From contig NZ_NIWT01000009.1 in assembly GCF_002236115.1 (NCBI RefSeq), positions 248,001 to 312,000 of the forward strand: a stretch of 64,000 bases of DNA, read 5' to 3'. A program made the translations under genes and the position numbers. Of the stretch, positions 16,824 through 25,631 are shown piece after piece (the first letter of the stretch is position 1; the number at the start of each line of letters is the position of its first letter). This stretch comes from Pseudomonas jessenii. Its GTDB lineage: Bacteria > Pseudomonadota > Gammaproteobacteria > Pseudomonadales > Pseudomonadaceae. Under the pieces are notes generated by a model. That model was given only the letters and a program-made list of their open reading frames with translations, made no database searches and was not told where the DNA came from.

Positions 16824-19284
16824 GGGCAAACGTCCGCAGCAGGTCCGCCGGTTGCGTGCGGTACAAACGGTACAACGGCCAGGCCGAGGCCAGTAACGTC
16901 GCCACCAGCGCCAGCCCCATCAATTGCAACAGTTGCAATGGAAACACTCGCAACGGCAGTCGCCAGCCAAAGGCCTGCACGTTGATCACCGCGTCCAGGC
17001 ACCACGCCAGGGCGATGCCCAGCGGCAACGCCAGCACCAGGGTCAATATCGCCAGCAGCCAGGTTTGCCCGAGGTTGAGCAACATCAAATGCCGACGCGT
17101 CACGCCCAACGCCCACAATGGCGCCAGTTGCCCGAGACGGCTCTGGCTTTGGGTCAACAGGCTGATGAACAGCGCCACCCCCGCCACGCACAGCGTCAGG
17201 CTGTTGAGTGCGGCGGTGGCAGCGAAGGTGCGCTCGAAGACTTGCGTGGACCAGCCCTTGAGCCGCGCCTGATCGACGATGCGGCTGTCGTCCAGGGTAA
17301 ATCGCGCCTGCAATGCCGCGACGAACACCGGGATCGACGCCGGTTCGATGCGCAGGTTGAAGCGGTTCGGAGTCAGTTGCGGCCAACCGCGCAACAGGTG
17401 GCGGATGTTCACCAGAATGTGGCCCTTGGGATTGCCGTAGTCGGCGTAGATCCCGACGATCCGTGGCGACCACGGGCCGGTGGGCGTCGGCAGCGTCAGG
17501 TGATCGCCCAGTTGCACTCGCAGGCGCCGGGCCAGTTGTTCGCTGAGCATCACCGCATCGTCCTTGGCCAGTCGCTCCCAAGGGTTGTCACCCAAGGCTT
17601 CGAGCAGTGGCCAGTGCTGGCGGTAGGTCGGATGGTCGATGATCCCGGACAGGTCCGTCGGCCAGCCCTGCAATTGAATCGAAACCTGCCAGTTGGGCAG
17701 CACGGCCGCCAGTTGCGGCTGCTGGTTGAGCCAGCTGTGCAGCTCCCGAGCCTGGGCCGGGTTTTGTGGATTGAGGTAAAGCTCGGCCGTCAGCCGCTGC
17801 TCAAGCCAGTTGCTGAAGGTCTGGCGAAACCCTGCGGTCATGCTGCCGGCACCGATGTTCGCTGCCATGGCCAACAGCAGCGCCATCAAGGCCAGGCTCA
17901 ACGCCGGCAGTTGCTGGCGGCAATCGGCAACAAACCACTGGCCGAGCACCGAGCGACTGCGCTGCGAAACGAGACTGAGCAGCGCGCTGAGCACCACCGG
18001 CAAGGCCAGCGCGGCACCGATCAACAGCGCCGCCATCAATACGAAGCCACTGATCAGGCTGTCGCCGAGGATCAACGCCAGCAACGCGATCATCCCGGCC
18101 ATGGCCGCCACCCAACCCTGGCGTCGCAACCAGCGCGCATGGGCTTGATGCCAGGCCTGCGGATCGGCCAGCGCCAGCAATGGCAGACGCGCCGCCCGCA
18201 GCAGGCTGTTGGCCCCGGCCAGCAACGCGCCGATCAGACTCAAGCCGATACCACTGAACCACCACGACAGACCAAGGCTCAACTGCCCCGCCACTTCGGC
18301 GCCATACAAGCCACGCAGGCTGGCAGCGACATCGGGTAACAGCACGCCGGCCAGCAGGTAGCCGCTGACAACCCCGGCCACACCACCGATCAGGGCCAAT
18401 CCACCCAATTCGACGGCAAGACAGGCCATCAGCATCCGCGCACTCACACCGCAGGCACGCAGGGTTCGGAGCAAGCTTCGCCGTTGCTCCAGCGCCAGCC
18501 CGATGGCGGCATGCACGATAAACAGGCCGACCACGAACGACAGCACCCCCAGGGCATCGAGGTTCAGGTGAAAGCTTTCGGTCAGGCGCCTCAGGTTGTT
18601 TTCTTCGCCGGCGCGCTTGAGTTGCAACTGGCCCTTGAACGGCTCCGGCAACGGCGCGGTGAAATCCTTCGGTAACAGCAGCCGCGACAGTTGCTGCGGC
18701 AACCCCAGAATCTGCTGGGCAAAACCGATGTCCACCAGCAGCACGCCGGGCGCCATATCGGCCTGCACATGCAGCGGCGGCAGGGCCACGCCCGCCAGGT
18801 TCAGTGGCCGGTCACCCTCGCGCAAACCCAGTGCCTGCAAGGTCTGCGACGATATCCAGGTGCTGCCCGGCGGACTGAAAAAGCCGACCACCTGTTCAAT
18901 CGCCAAGGCCTGCCCGGCCACCGCTGCGCCCGCCGGCAGCGACACCGGCTCGATGCCCATCAACTGCAAGCGCTGCTCTTCGTGCCCCTTGAGCGTGACC
19001 CGGCCTTGCAGCACCGGTGACACCGGCCACCCCGCGCGTCGCAGATCGATAAACCATTGCTGGGGGAACGTGCCGCCACCGGGCGCACCGAGGCTGGCCT
19101 GAGGTTCGCCACCGATCAATTGACTGGCGCGGGCATAGCTGTCGCGGGCCTGGCTGTTGAGTGCCTGGACGCCGGTCAACAGACTGGTGGCCAGCCACAA
19201 CCCGGTCAGCACACTGAAAAACTGCACCGGATGCTGCCGCCAGTGGCTGAGCAGTGCGCGCAGGGTTTCGCCAAAGATGCGCAT
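16813..19284 (-). CDS. FtsX/MacB-type ABC transporter permease
   Basis: An 823-residue inner-membrane permease containing two fused FtsX units, each with a large extracytoplasmic segment: an N-terminal helix, a soluble region to about residue 250, a block of helices (LGVLSFVVGLFIVHAAIGLA onward), then a second soluble region and three C-terminal helices. One long chain probably replaces the separate AttF and AttG subunits. The ATPase gene ends one base before this start and the lipoprotein overlaps the end, so the three genes form one translationally linked operon. Members of this class work as mechanotransmission or lipoprotein-extraction systems; the cargo here is unknown. Confidence 0.88.
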   Translation of the reverse strand: MRIFGETLRALLSHWRQHPVQFFSVLTGLWLATSLLTGVQALNSQARDSYARASQLIGGEPQASLGAPGGGTFPQQWFIDLRRAGWPVSPVLQGRVTLKGHEEQRLQLMGIEPVSLPAGAAVAGQALAIEQVVGFFSPPGSTWISSQTLQALGLREGDRPLNLAGVALPPLHVQADMAPGVLLVDIGFAQQILGLPQQLSRLLLPKDFTAPLPEPFKGQLQLKRAGEENNLRRLTESFHLNLDALGVLSFVVGLFIVHAAIGLALEQRRSLLRTLRACGVSARMLMACLAVELGGLALIGGVAGVVSGYLLAGVLLPDVAASLRGLYGAEVAGQLSLGLSWWFSGIGLSLIGALLAGANSLLRAARLPLLALADPQAWHQAHARWLRRQGWVAAMAGMIALLALILGDSLISGFVLMAALLIGAALALPVVLSALLSLVSQRSRSVLGQWFVADCRQQLPALSLALMALLLAMAANIGAGSMTAGFRQTFSNWLEQRLTAELYLNPQNPAQARELHSWLNQQPQLAAVLPNWQVSIQLQGWPTDLSGIIDHPTYRQHWPLLEALGDNPWERLAKDDAVMLSEQLARRLRVQLGDHLTLPTPTGPWSPRIVGIYADYGNPKGHILVNIRHLLRGWPQLTPNRFNLRIEPASIPVFVAALQARFTLDDSRIVDQARLKGWSTQVFERTFAATAALNSLTLCVAGVALFISLLTQSQSRLGQLAPLWALGVTRRHLMLLNLGQTWLLAILTLVLALPLGIALAWCLDAVINVQAFGWRLPLRVFPLQLLQLMGLALVATLLASAWPLYRLYRTQPADLLRTFAHED

Positions 19285-19285
19285 G

Positions 19286-19954
19286 TCAGCGCTCGCCCGC
19301 AGCGGCCAGGCGACCGCCGCACAGCAGGGCTTTTTCCGCCAGCCGTGCCGCGACGCCGGGACTGTGGGTGACCATCAACAGGCTGGTGGGACTGTCGTCG
19401 AGCAATTCCAGCAGCAACTGCAACACCTCGGCACCGGTGGTTTCATCGAGGCTGCCGGTGGGCTCGTCGGCCAGCAACAATGGCGGACGCGACGCCAGCG
19501 CCCGGCCCAGCGCGACCCGTTGCTGCTGGCCGCCGGACAGTTGCTCGGGATAGCGCCGCAGCAGCTCGCCCAGGCCCAGGCGTCGCACCAGGTGCGCCTG
19601 CCAGCGTGGGTCATGACGCCCCGCCAGCCGCGCCTGAATCGCCAGGTTGTCTTCGACCCGCAGGCTGCCGATCAGGTTGAACTGCTGGAACACCAGGCCG
19701 ATTTCCGTACGGCGCCAGTTCGCCAGTTGCCCTTCATTCATCTGTTCCAGGCGATGCGCGCCACTGCGGATGCTGCCGCGATCGACCTTGTCCAGCCCGG
19801 CGATCAGGTGCAGCAAGGTGCTTTTGCCACTGCCAGACTCGCCCATCAGCGCCAGGCTGCTGCCGGGCCTGAGCGTCAGGTCGACGCCTTGCAGCACCGG
19901 CAGCGGCCCCTGCGGTGTGGCGTAGCTTTTGAAAACACCATGGACTTCAAGCAT
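19286..19954 (-). CDS. LolD-like ABC transporter ATP-binding protein
   Basis: A 222-residue ATPase of the MacB/LolD class. Walker A is GESGSGKST (38-46), the Q-loop lies in LVFQQFNLIG, the signature is LSGGQQQR (139-146), Walker B is LLLADEPTG (159-167) and the switch histidine is in VTHSPG. All catalytic motifs are intact. It is the first gene of the three-gene operon with the FtsX-type permease and the AttH-like lipoprotein, and its stop is one base from the permease start. Transcription should begin in the 137-bp gap shared with the divergent alkylsulfatase gene. Confidence 0.9.
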   Translation of the reverse strand: MLEVHGVFKSYATPQGPLPVLQGVDLTLRPGSSLALMGESGSGKSTLLHLIAGLDKVDRGSIRSGAHRLEQMNEGQLANWRRTEIGLVFQQFNLIGSLRVEDNLAIQARLAGRHDPRWQAHLVRRLGLGELLRRYPEQLSGGQQQRVALGRALASRPPLLLADEPTGSLDETTGAEVLQLLLELLDDSPTSLLMVTHSPGVAARLAEKALLCGGRLAAAGER

Positions 19955-20091
19955 GGGTCAACCTGCTGGATAGGCGTGGCTCAAGGATAGCGGTCCTGAA
20001 TGTTTTTTGTCCGTTGCTGATGATCGCCCCGCCCGCGCCCCGCCCTACCCTCGAAGCTGGTCTAACCATAACGATAAAAAACGGAGACGCC

Positions 20092-22065
20092 ATGCCTCGT
20101 TTCACCTTGAGCCCTCGTGGGCTGCTCGCTTGCCTGATCACTGCCTGCCTTGCGCAATCGGTGGTCGCCGCCGATGAACCGGTCGCAGCCAGCCCGCAAA
20201 CCACGGCCAGTAACGCCGCCGTGCTGCAACAACTGCCCTTCACCGACCGCACCGACTACGAGTCGGTCACCAAGGGTCTGATCGCGCCGTTCAAGGGCCA
20301 GGTCAAGGACGCCTCGGGCAAGGTCATCTGGGATATCCAGGCCTATAACTTCCTCGCCAAAGACCAGGCCCCGGAGTCGGTCAACCCGAGCCTCTGGCGC
20401 CTGGCCCAACTCAGCGCCCATGCCGGATTGTTCGAAGTCAGCCCACGGCTGTATCAGGTGCGCGGCCTCGACCTGGCCAACATGACCATCATCGAAGGCG
20501 ACGACGGGCTGATCATCATCGACCCGCTGACCATGGCCGAAACCGCCAAGGCGGCACTGGACCTGTACTACCAGAACCGTCCGCGCAAACCGGTGGTGGC
20601 GGTGATCTACAGCCACACCCACGTCGACCACTTCGGTGGCGTGCGCGGGGTCATCGACGAAGCCGACGTCAAGGCCGCCAAGGTCAAGGTGTTCGCCCCC
20701 ACCGGGTTCATGGAACACGTGATGAGCGAGAACGTCTACGCCGGCAATGCCATGAGCCGCCGCGCACAGTTCCAGTTCGGCAGCCTGCTGCCCCGTGGCG
20801 AAAAAGGCCAGGTCGACGCCGGCCTGGGCAAGAGCACACCGAGCGGCGGCACTGTCACCCTGATCCCGCCCACCGACCTGATCGACAAGGAACTGCAAAC
20901 CCACACCATCGCCGGTCTCGAGGTAGAGTTCCAGTTGACCCCGGGCACCGAGGCGCCGGCAGAGATGAACCTGTACCTGCCGCAATTGCGCGCCTTGTGC
21001 ATGGCGGAAAACGCCACGCAAATGATGCACAACATCCTTACCCCCCGCGGCGCGCAAGTGCGTGACGCCAAGGCCTGGGCCGAGTACCTCGACGCCAGCC
21101 TGGCGCGTTACGGCGACAAGAGCGACGTGTTGTTCGCCCAGCACAACTGGCCGACCTGGGGTGGCGAACGCATCCGCACCTTCCTCGCCGACCAGCGCGA
21201 CATGTACGCCTTCCTCAATGACCGCACCCTGCACCTGCTGAACCAGGGCCTGACGCCGCTGGAAATCGCCGATTCGATCAAGAAACTGCCCGGCAACCTC
21301 GACCAGAAGTGGTACACCCGTGGCTACTACGGCTCACTGAGTTTCAACACCCGGGCGGTGTATCAGCGCTACATGGGTTTCTATGACGGTAACCCGGCCA
21401 ACCTCAATCCGCTGCCGCCGGTAGAAACGGCCAAGCGTTCGGTCGAGGCCATGGGCGGCGAAACGGCAGTGCTTGAGAAAATGCAGGCGGCGATGGCCAA
21501 GGGTGAATACCGCTGGGCCGCGCAACTGGGCAATCAGGTGCTGTTCGCCAACCCGGACAACGGTGACGCCCGCAAAGCCCAGGCCCAGGCGTTGGAGCAA
21601 ATGGGCTATCAAAGTGAAAACGCCACCTGGCGCAACATGTACCTGACCGGTGCCATGGAACTGCGCAACGGCGTGCCACCCCATGCGGGCACTTCGGTAT
21701 CGGTGGACATGGTGCGGGCGATGAGCCCGCAGATGTTCTTCGACTTCCTGGCGGTGCGCCTGGACAGTGAAAAGGCCGTAGGCCATGACCTGACCCTGAA
21801 CTGGACCTTCGATGACCTGAGCAAGGACTTCAACCTGACCCTGCGCAATGGCGTGCTGACCCACCGTGCAGGGCTCAATGCTCAGGCGGATGCCAGCGTG
21901 ACCATGAGCAAGGCCACCTTGGAACAGATCAGCCTCAAGCAGCTGGATATTCCGACGGCAATCCAGAAAGGTCTGATCAAGTTGCAAGGCAATGGCAAGA
22001 AGCTTGGGGAGTTGATGAGCAGCCTCGATACGTTTGCGCCGCAGTTCAATATCGTCACGCCTTGA
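20092..22065 (+). CDS. sdsA1: Linear primary-alkylsulfatase (SdsA1 family)
   Basis: A 657-residue secreted or periplasmic metallo-beta-lactamase-fold sulfatase that releases sulfate from primary alkyl sulfates such as dodecyl sulfate. A signal peptide (LLACLITACLAQSVVAA) precedes the catalytic domain. The dinuclear zinc motif HTHVDH is at 175-180, within VIYSHTHVDHFGGVRG; further metal-site regions are TPGTEAPAEMNLYLP and LFAQHNWPTWG. The C-terminal region (from about residue 530) is the SCP2-like domain typical of the family, and the length matches P. aeruginosa SdsA1. ATG 20092 follows ACGGAGAC. Its product alcohol would feed beta-oxidation; the DUF1254/DUF1302 genes downstream run on the opposite strand. 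Confidence 0.92.
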   Translation: MPRFTLSPRGLLACLITACLAQSVVAADEPVAASPQTTASNAAVLQQLPFTDRTDYESVTKGLIAPFKGQVKDASGKVIWDIQAYNFLAKDQAPESVNPSLWRLAQLSAHAGLFEVSPRLYQVRGLDLANMTIIEGDDGLIIIDPLTMAETAKAALDLYYQNRPRKPVVAVIYSHTHVDHFGGVRGVIDEADVKAAKVKVFAPTGFMEHVMSENVYAGNAMSRRAQFQFGSLLPRGEKGQVDAGLGKSTPSGGTVTLIPPTDLIDKELQTHTIAGLEVEFQLTPGTEAPAEMNLYLPQLRALCMAENATQMMHNILTPRGAQVRDAKAWAEYLDASLARYGDKSDVLFAQHNWPTWGGERIRTFLADQRDMYAFLNDRTLHLLNQGLTPLEIADSIKKLPGNLDQKWYTRGYYGSLSFNTRAVYQRYMGFYDGNPANLNPLPPVETAKRSVEAMGGETAVLEKMQAAMAKGEYRWAAQLGNQVLFANPDNGDARKAQAQALEQMGYQSENATWRNMYLTGAMELRNGVPPHAGTSVSVDMVRAMSPQMFFDFLAVRLDSEKAVGHDLTLNWTFDDLSKDFNLTLRNGVLTHRAGLNAQADASVTMSKATLEQISLKQLDIPTAIQKGLIKLQGNGKKLGELMSSLDTFAPQFNIVTP

Positions 22066-22096
22066 CCGGATGACGCGGGAAACCGCGTCGCCTTCA

Positions 22097-22273
22097 TCGC
22101 GAGCAGGCTCGCTCCTACACTGGATCTGTGGACGAGACAGATTCAGTGTGGGAGCGGGCTTGCCCGCGAAAGCGGTGTTTCAGTCAATGATGATGTCGAA
22201 TCATGCGGCCCCTTCGCGGGCAAGCCCGCTCCCACAGGTACTGCATTTATCCTGTGAGGCTTGCTCGCGATGG
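22097..22273. repeat. REP cluster after sdsA1
   Basis: Three REP cores of alternating orientation (22097-22119, 22147-22170, 22213-22237) and a truncated fourth (about 22258-22272, GAGGCTTGCTCGCGATGG). The second and third belong to a GGGCTTGCCCGCGAA subtype. Confidence 0.9.
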
Positions 22274-22285
22274 CGGCCTGCCATT

Positions 22286-22613
22286 CGAACAGATACATCA
22301 CAGACAAACGAATCCAACAAACAGGCCGGCCGGTAGGCCGCCTCGGGCGCTTTTGCGGTACACGCCCCCTCATGAGGCCGAGTGGAGGTTCTGCGTAGTG
22401 GGCAACCCGGCATGGATGCCGGGTTAGCCGCCGCCGGCCATGGATGGCCGATGGCGGCGGGCCCACGGAGCAGGACCGGAGCGAGGGCATGCCGAGCCTA
22501 GGCGAGGCACCGAATGTCAGGGGCAAGAGCCCTTGGTTACTTGGGGCTTTTCCAAGTGACCCGCTGTAAGAGCGGAACCATAGGTGGCCGTGACCGCAGC
22601 AACGGATATGTAC
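22286..22613. repeat. Structured dispersed repeat ending in AACGGATATGTAC
   Basis: A GC-rich non-coding block between REP clusters. It contains a perfect hairpin AACCCGGCAT-GG-ATGCCGGGTT (22404-22425), a second long hairpin over about 22428-22461 (GCCGCCGCCGGCC against GGCCGATGGCGGCGG), and ends in AACGGATATGTAC at 22601-22613. The same 13-mer ends the repeat at 28938-29279, and the CCCCCTCA...GAGTGGAGGT stretch recurs near 63925-63945. Open frames crossing it are not real genes. Confidence 0.75.
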
Positions 22614-22648
22614 ACCCTCAAAAATCCATGCTGCCTGCCACGCCGCCA

Positions 22649-22740
22649 TCGCGAGCAAGCTCGCTCCCACTGGGGACCGGGTTGTTCACAGCATTTGTGA
22701 ACGACACAGATCCTCTGTGGGAGCGAGCTTGCTCGCGATG
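22649..22740. repeat. REP doublet at the end of the DUF1254 genes
   Basis: Inverted REP cores at 22649-22671 and 22716-22740. The latter lies only a few bases past the stop codon of the minus-strand DUF1254 gene and probably forms its transcript end. Confidence 0.9.
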
Positions 22741-22744
22741 CGGT

Positions 22745-24130
22745 TCAGGCAGACACCACTTCAACCAACGGCATTTTCCAGCGTTGATTGACCACCTGCT
22801 GCCCAGGTCCATACAGGCGCAGGACCAGGGTGAACGCTCCGCTTGCAGGCGTCGGCAACCAGTTGCTCTGCTCCGGCGGAGCGACGTTCTGCAGGATCAA
22901 CGTCAACCCGCCGTCCGCATCTTCTTGCAACTGATCCCGGCTGCTCAGGCAGTAGCGATTGATCGGGTTGGCCACCAGTTGCCGGTCCGGCAAGTCATAC
23001 AGCGTCAGCGACCAGAACTCGCTGGCCGGCGGCAATTGACCCGCTGCGAAACGCAGGCGATAGCTTCGCCCACCCTGCAAGGGTTGCCCCTGATTATCCA
23101 GACGAGTGCCGGTGTAGAAGGCCTCTTCCACGCTGTTGCCGTAGATGCCGACATTCGCCGCGACAGCGCGGTTGAGATAATTGCCGTTCAGCGCTTCGCG
23201 AGTGCCGAACAGCCCGAGGGTGGTGCGTACCTGGCTCACTGCGGTTTGCAGTTGCGCCTGGGCGTCTTGAATCCCGGCGAGCAGTGCCTGGCCCGTTGCT
23301 GGCGGCAACGTCGCCGGGTCGAAACCCTGGCCGGGCACGATGCCAATCCGTGCAAAGCGCGCGCGCAAGGCTTGTTCGGACGGTTGCGTGGGGCACAGGC
23401 TGAGGATCTGGTTCAGCGCCGGAATAAACTCCAGCCCCAACCCGGTCTTGCTGTCCCAGGGGTGCCAGTCAATGGCTGGCGCAGCCACAGGCGGCGCACT
23501 GCCGATGTATTCATGCAACGAACGCAAACCGTATTGCTGCTGCAAGGCACGCACCGCCGGCAGGTCCCCGGCGTTTTTCAGGCCCGTTCTACCAAGCACC
23601 ATGACGATTTCGGTTTCACTGCGCAGCACAGCCTTGACGCCATCCGGTGTCGGGCCTTGCCAGTGGGGTCCGGCGATCAGGTAATTCCCCGCATCGCGAC
23701 CGGTGCTGAGCACGCCGACATAGGCAAAGTTGTGGGTGTACTGGTCGACCAGTTGAAGCACGTAATAGCGGTCGTCAGCCACGGCCGGCACGCTCAACAC
23801 CTGCGGCTCGCTGCGCAGGTCAAGCCACGCCCAGGAGTACGGCGTGTCGTTGTTCGGCGTGACGATGTCGCGGTTGTTCGGGGTAAACAACTCGCTGTAA
23901 TGACGAAAGCGGTTGAAGCCGCCGACGTACTCCGGCGCGGCCGGGTTGAGCGCCTGTTTTTCCATGGTCTGGTAATGCATGAGCATGGGGTACGCGTAAA
24001 TCCACGCCTCTTTGGCAATCTGCCGAGGGTCATCGGAATCACCGGCCAGCAGCCGGCGTGGAAACATCAGACTTGCTCCCAATACCCCCATGCCGCCCAG
24101 CAACCGGCGGCGACTGAAAATCAGGTTCAT
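22745..24130 (-). CDS. DUF1254/DUF1214 protein, copy 1
   Basis: A 461-residue exported protein with N-terminal DUF1254 (about 50-190; QIAKEAWIYAYPMLMHYQTM, FTPNNRDIVTPNNDTPYSWA) and C-terminal DUF1214 (about 350-450; FWSLTLYDLPDRQLVANPIN, ADGGLTLILQ). The N-terminus SRRRLLGGMGVLGASLMF has a twin-arginine-like leader. Function unknown; such proteins are widespread in envelopes of environmental bacteria. It overlaps the stop of the next upstream paralogue by four bases (ATGA), so the two are co-translated. The nearby DUF1329 and DUF1302 genes run in the same direction and may share the transcript. Confidence 0.88.
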   Translation of the reverse strand: MNLIFSRRRLLGGMGVLGASLMFPRRLLAGDSDDPRQIAKEAWIYAYPMLMHYQTMEKQALNPAAPEYVGGFNRFRHYSELFTPNNRDIVTPNNDTPYSWAWLDLRSEPQVLSVPAVADDRYYVLQLVDQYTHNFAYVGVLSTGRDAGNYLIAGPHWQGPTPDGVKAVLRSETEIVMVLGRTGLKNAGDLPAVRALQQQYGLRSLHEYIGSAPPVAAPAIDWHPWDSKTGLGLEFIPALNQILSLCPTQPSEQALRARFARIGIVPGQGFDPATLPPATGQALLAGIQDAQAQLQTAVSQVRTTLGLFGTREALNGNYLNRAVAANVGIYGNSVEEAFYTGTRLDNQGQPLQGGRSYRLRFAAGQLPPASEFWSLTLYDLPDRQLVANPINRYCLSSRDQLQEDADGGLTLILQNVAPPEQSNWLPTPASGAFTLVLRLYGPGQQVVNQRWKMPLVEVVSA

Positions 24131-25476
24131 GATTCGATCCTCGCAATCGTCGGCAACTGATAACTCCCGTCCAATGCCCCGCCCTTGGGCAGGTACAGGC
24201 GCAACAGCAGGTTGAACGGACCTTGCGGCGTCGGCAGCCAGTTGCCCTGCGGCGTAGCCTTGGGCGCATCGGCTTGCAGGATCAGGGTCAAGCCGCCGTC
24301 GGCATCGTATTGTAGACCAGGGCTGCGGTCGCCCAGGGCGTAACGCTGGATCGGATTGGCCACCAGCAACTGGGTTTTGCCGTCATACAGGGTCAGCGAC
24401 CAGAACGCATTCACCGGCGGCAATTGCCCGGCGGGAAAATGCAGGCGATAGGCGTGTTGACCATTGAGCTCCTGCCCCTTTGCATCGTGCAACGCCATCG
24501 GGTACAGCGCTTCCACCGCATCGTTAGCGTAGATGTAGCGCCAGGCGACTGCGGCACGGGTCAGGTCATCGTCACCGAACTTGCCGACGTTGGGCGGCGA
24601 CGGCAACCAGCCCTGCTGTTCCACCGATAGTTGGCTGGAGGCTGCACGGACCTGTTCGCGACCGGCTTCGGCGCCCTGTGCGACGGCTTCGTTCAAGTCC
24701 GCCGGGGCCTGGAATCCGGCCCCCGGCTTGACCCCAATGGCGGCGAAACGGGCCAGTTTCTTTTGTTCGCTGGCGGTCCATTGATGCAAGGGGGCCAGCG
24801 CGTTGAAGGTGCTGAACAACACCTGCGCCGGCCCGTGCCTGGTGTCCGTGTACGCTGGCAGTTGCAGCGGTGCCAGGGGTTCAGGGGGCGCGCTGCCATT
24901 GACTTTGGACAGCGGTTGCAAGGCGTAGCCCCTCAGCACTTGCGCGGCGTCTTTCTGATCCGCTTCGCCCTTGACCTCGGTCCGTCCCAACAGGAAGACC
25001 AGCCGGCTCGGTGAGCGAATCACCGCGCTGAACCCCGATGGCGCGGGCCCCTTCCAGTCCGGCCCGACAATCAGGTAGCGCCCCGCCTTGTCACCCGTGG
25101 CGCGAGTGCCGATGTAGTCGAGGTTGTCGGTGCGCATGTCCACCAGCTGGAAACTGTAGTAGCGACCTTGCACGGCCGGTACGTCGAGCACCACGGGTTC
25201 GCTGCGCAAGTCCAGCAAGGCACGGGAATAGAAAGTGTCGTTGTTGGGCGACACCACTTTGTTGTCTTGCGGGCCGAGCAGGCGCGGTTCGCTGTAGAGA
25301 CGGTTGAACGGCAGTTTCGCGGCGATGGCGCTGAGCACTTTGTCGTGTTCGACGGTGGCGTAGGCGAACACGTAGGCCTCCTGCGCCAGGTCTTTGGCTT
25401 GCTGTTGGTCGAGGGTTGCGGCGTGAACAGTACCCAGGCTCGCGCCCAGGGCCAGAGCGGATATCCAGTAGCGCAT
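24127..25476 (-). CDS. DUF1254/DUF1214 protein, copy 2
   Basis: A 449-residue paralogue of the downstream gene with the same two domains (DLAQEAYVFAYATVEHDKVL; KVVSPNNDTFYSRALLDLRS; FWSLTLYDGKTQLLVANPIQ). It has an ordinary Sec signal (MRYWISALALGASLGTVHA) instead of the twin-arginine-like one, suggesting the duplicated proteins use different export routes or fold in different compartments. Four-base overlap with the following copy. A REP doublet separates it from the DUF1329 gene upstream, so it may be partly uncoupled from that transcript. Molecular role unknown. Confidence 0.88.
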   Translation of the reverse strand: MRYWISALALGASLGTVHAATLDQQQAKDLAQEAYVFAYATVEHDKVLSAIAAKLPFNRLYSEPRLLGPQDNKVVSPNNDTFYSRALLDLRSEPVVLDVPAVQGRYYSFQLVDMRTDNLDYIGTRATGDKAGRYLIVGPDWKGPAPSGFSAVIRSPSRLVFLLGRTEVKGEADQKDAAQVLRGYALQPLSKVNGSAPPEPLAPLQLPAYTDTRHGPAQVLFSTFNALAPLHQWTASEQKKLARFAAIGVKPGAGFQAPADLNEAVAQGAEAGREQVRAASSQLSVEQQGWLPSPPNVGKFGDDDLTRAAVAWRYIYANDAVEALYPMALHDAKGQELNGQHAYRLHFPAGQLPPVNAFWSLTLYDGKTQLLVANPIQRYALGDRSPGLQYDADGGLTLILQADAPKATPQGNWLPTPQGPFNLLLRLYLPKGGALDGSYQLPTIARIES

Positions 25477-25518
25477 GGCAGATTTCCTGGTAGATAAATA
25501 TCAACACACACTGATCCC

Positions 25519-25608
25519 TGTGGGAGCGAGCTTGCTCGCGATGAAGCCGGAACACCCAACATTGATGTCGTCTGACACGCCGCCATCGCGAGCAAGCTCA
25601 CTCCCACA
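25519..25608. repeat. REP doublet between DUF1254 and DUF1329 genes
   Basis: Inverted REP cores at 25519-25542 and 25583-25608 with about 40 bp between. It sits inside what may be a single minus-strand transcript, so it could cause partial termination or protect the upstream mRNA. Confidence 0.9.
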
Positions 25609-25631
25609 AGAGATTTACGGTGCCTCCCGGT

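Noticed and set aside
22514..24160. Long plus-strand frame of 548 codons
   Set aside because: It is antisense to the DUF1254 gene and starts in a dispersed repeat; codon use fits only the minus strand.
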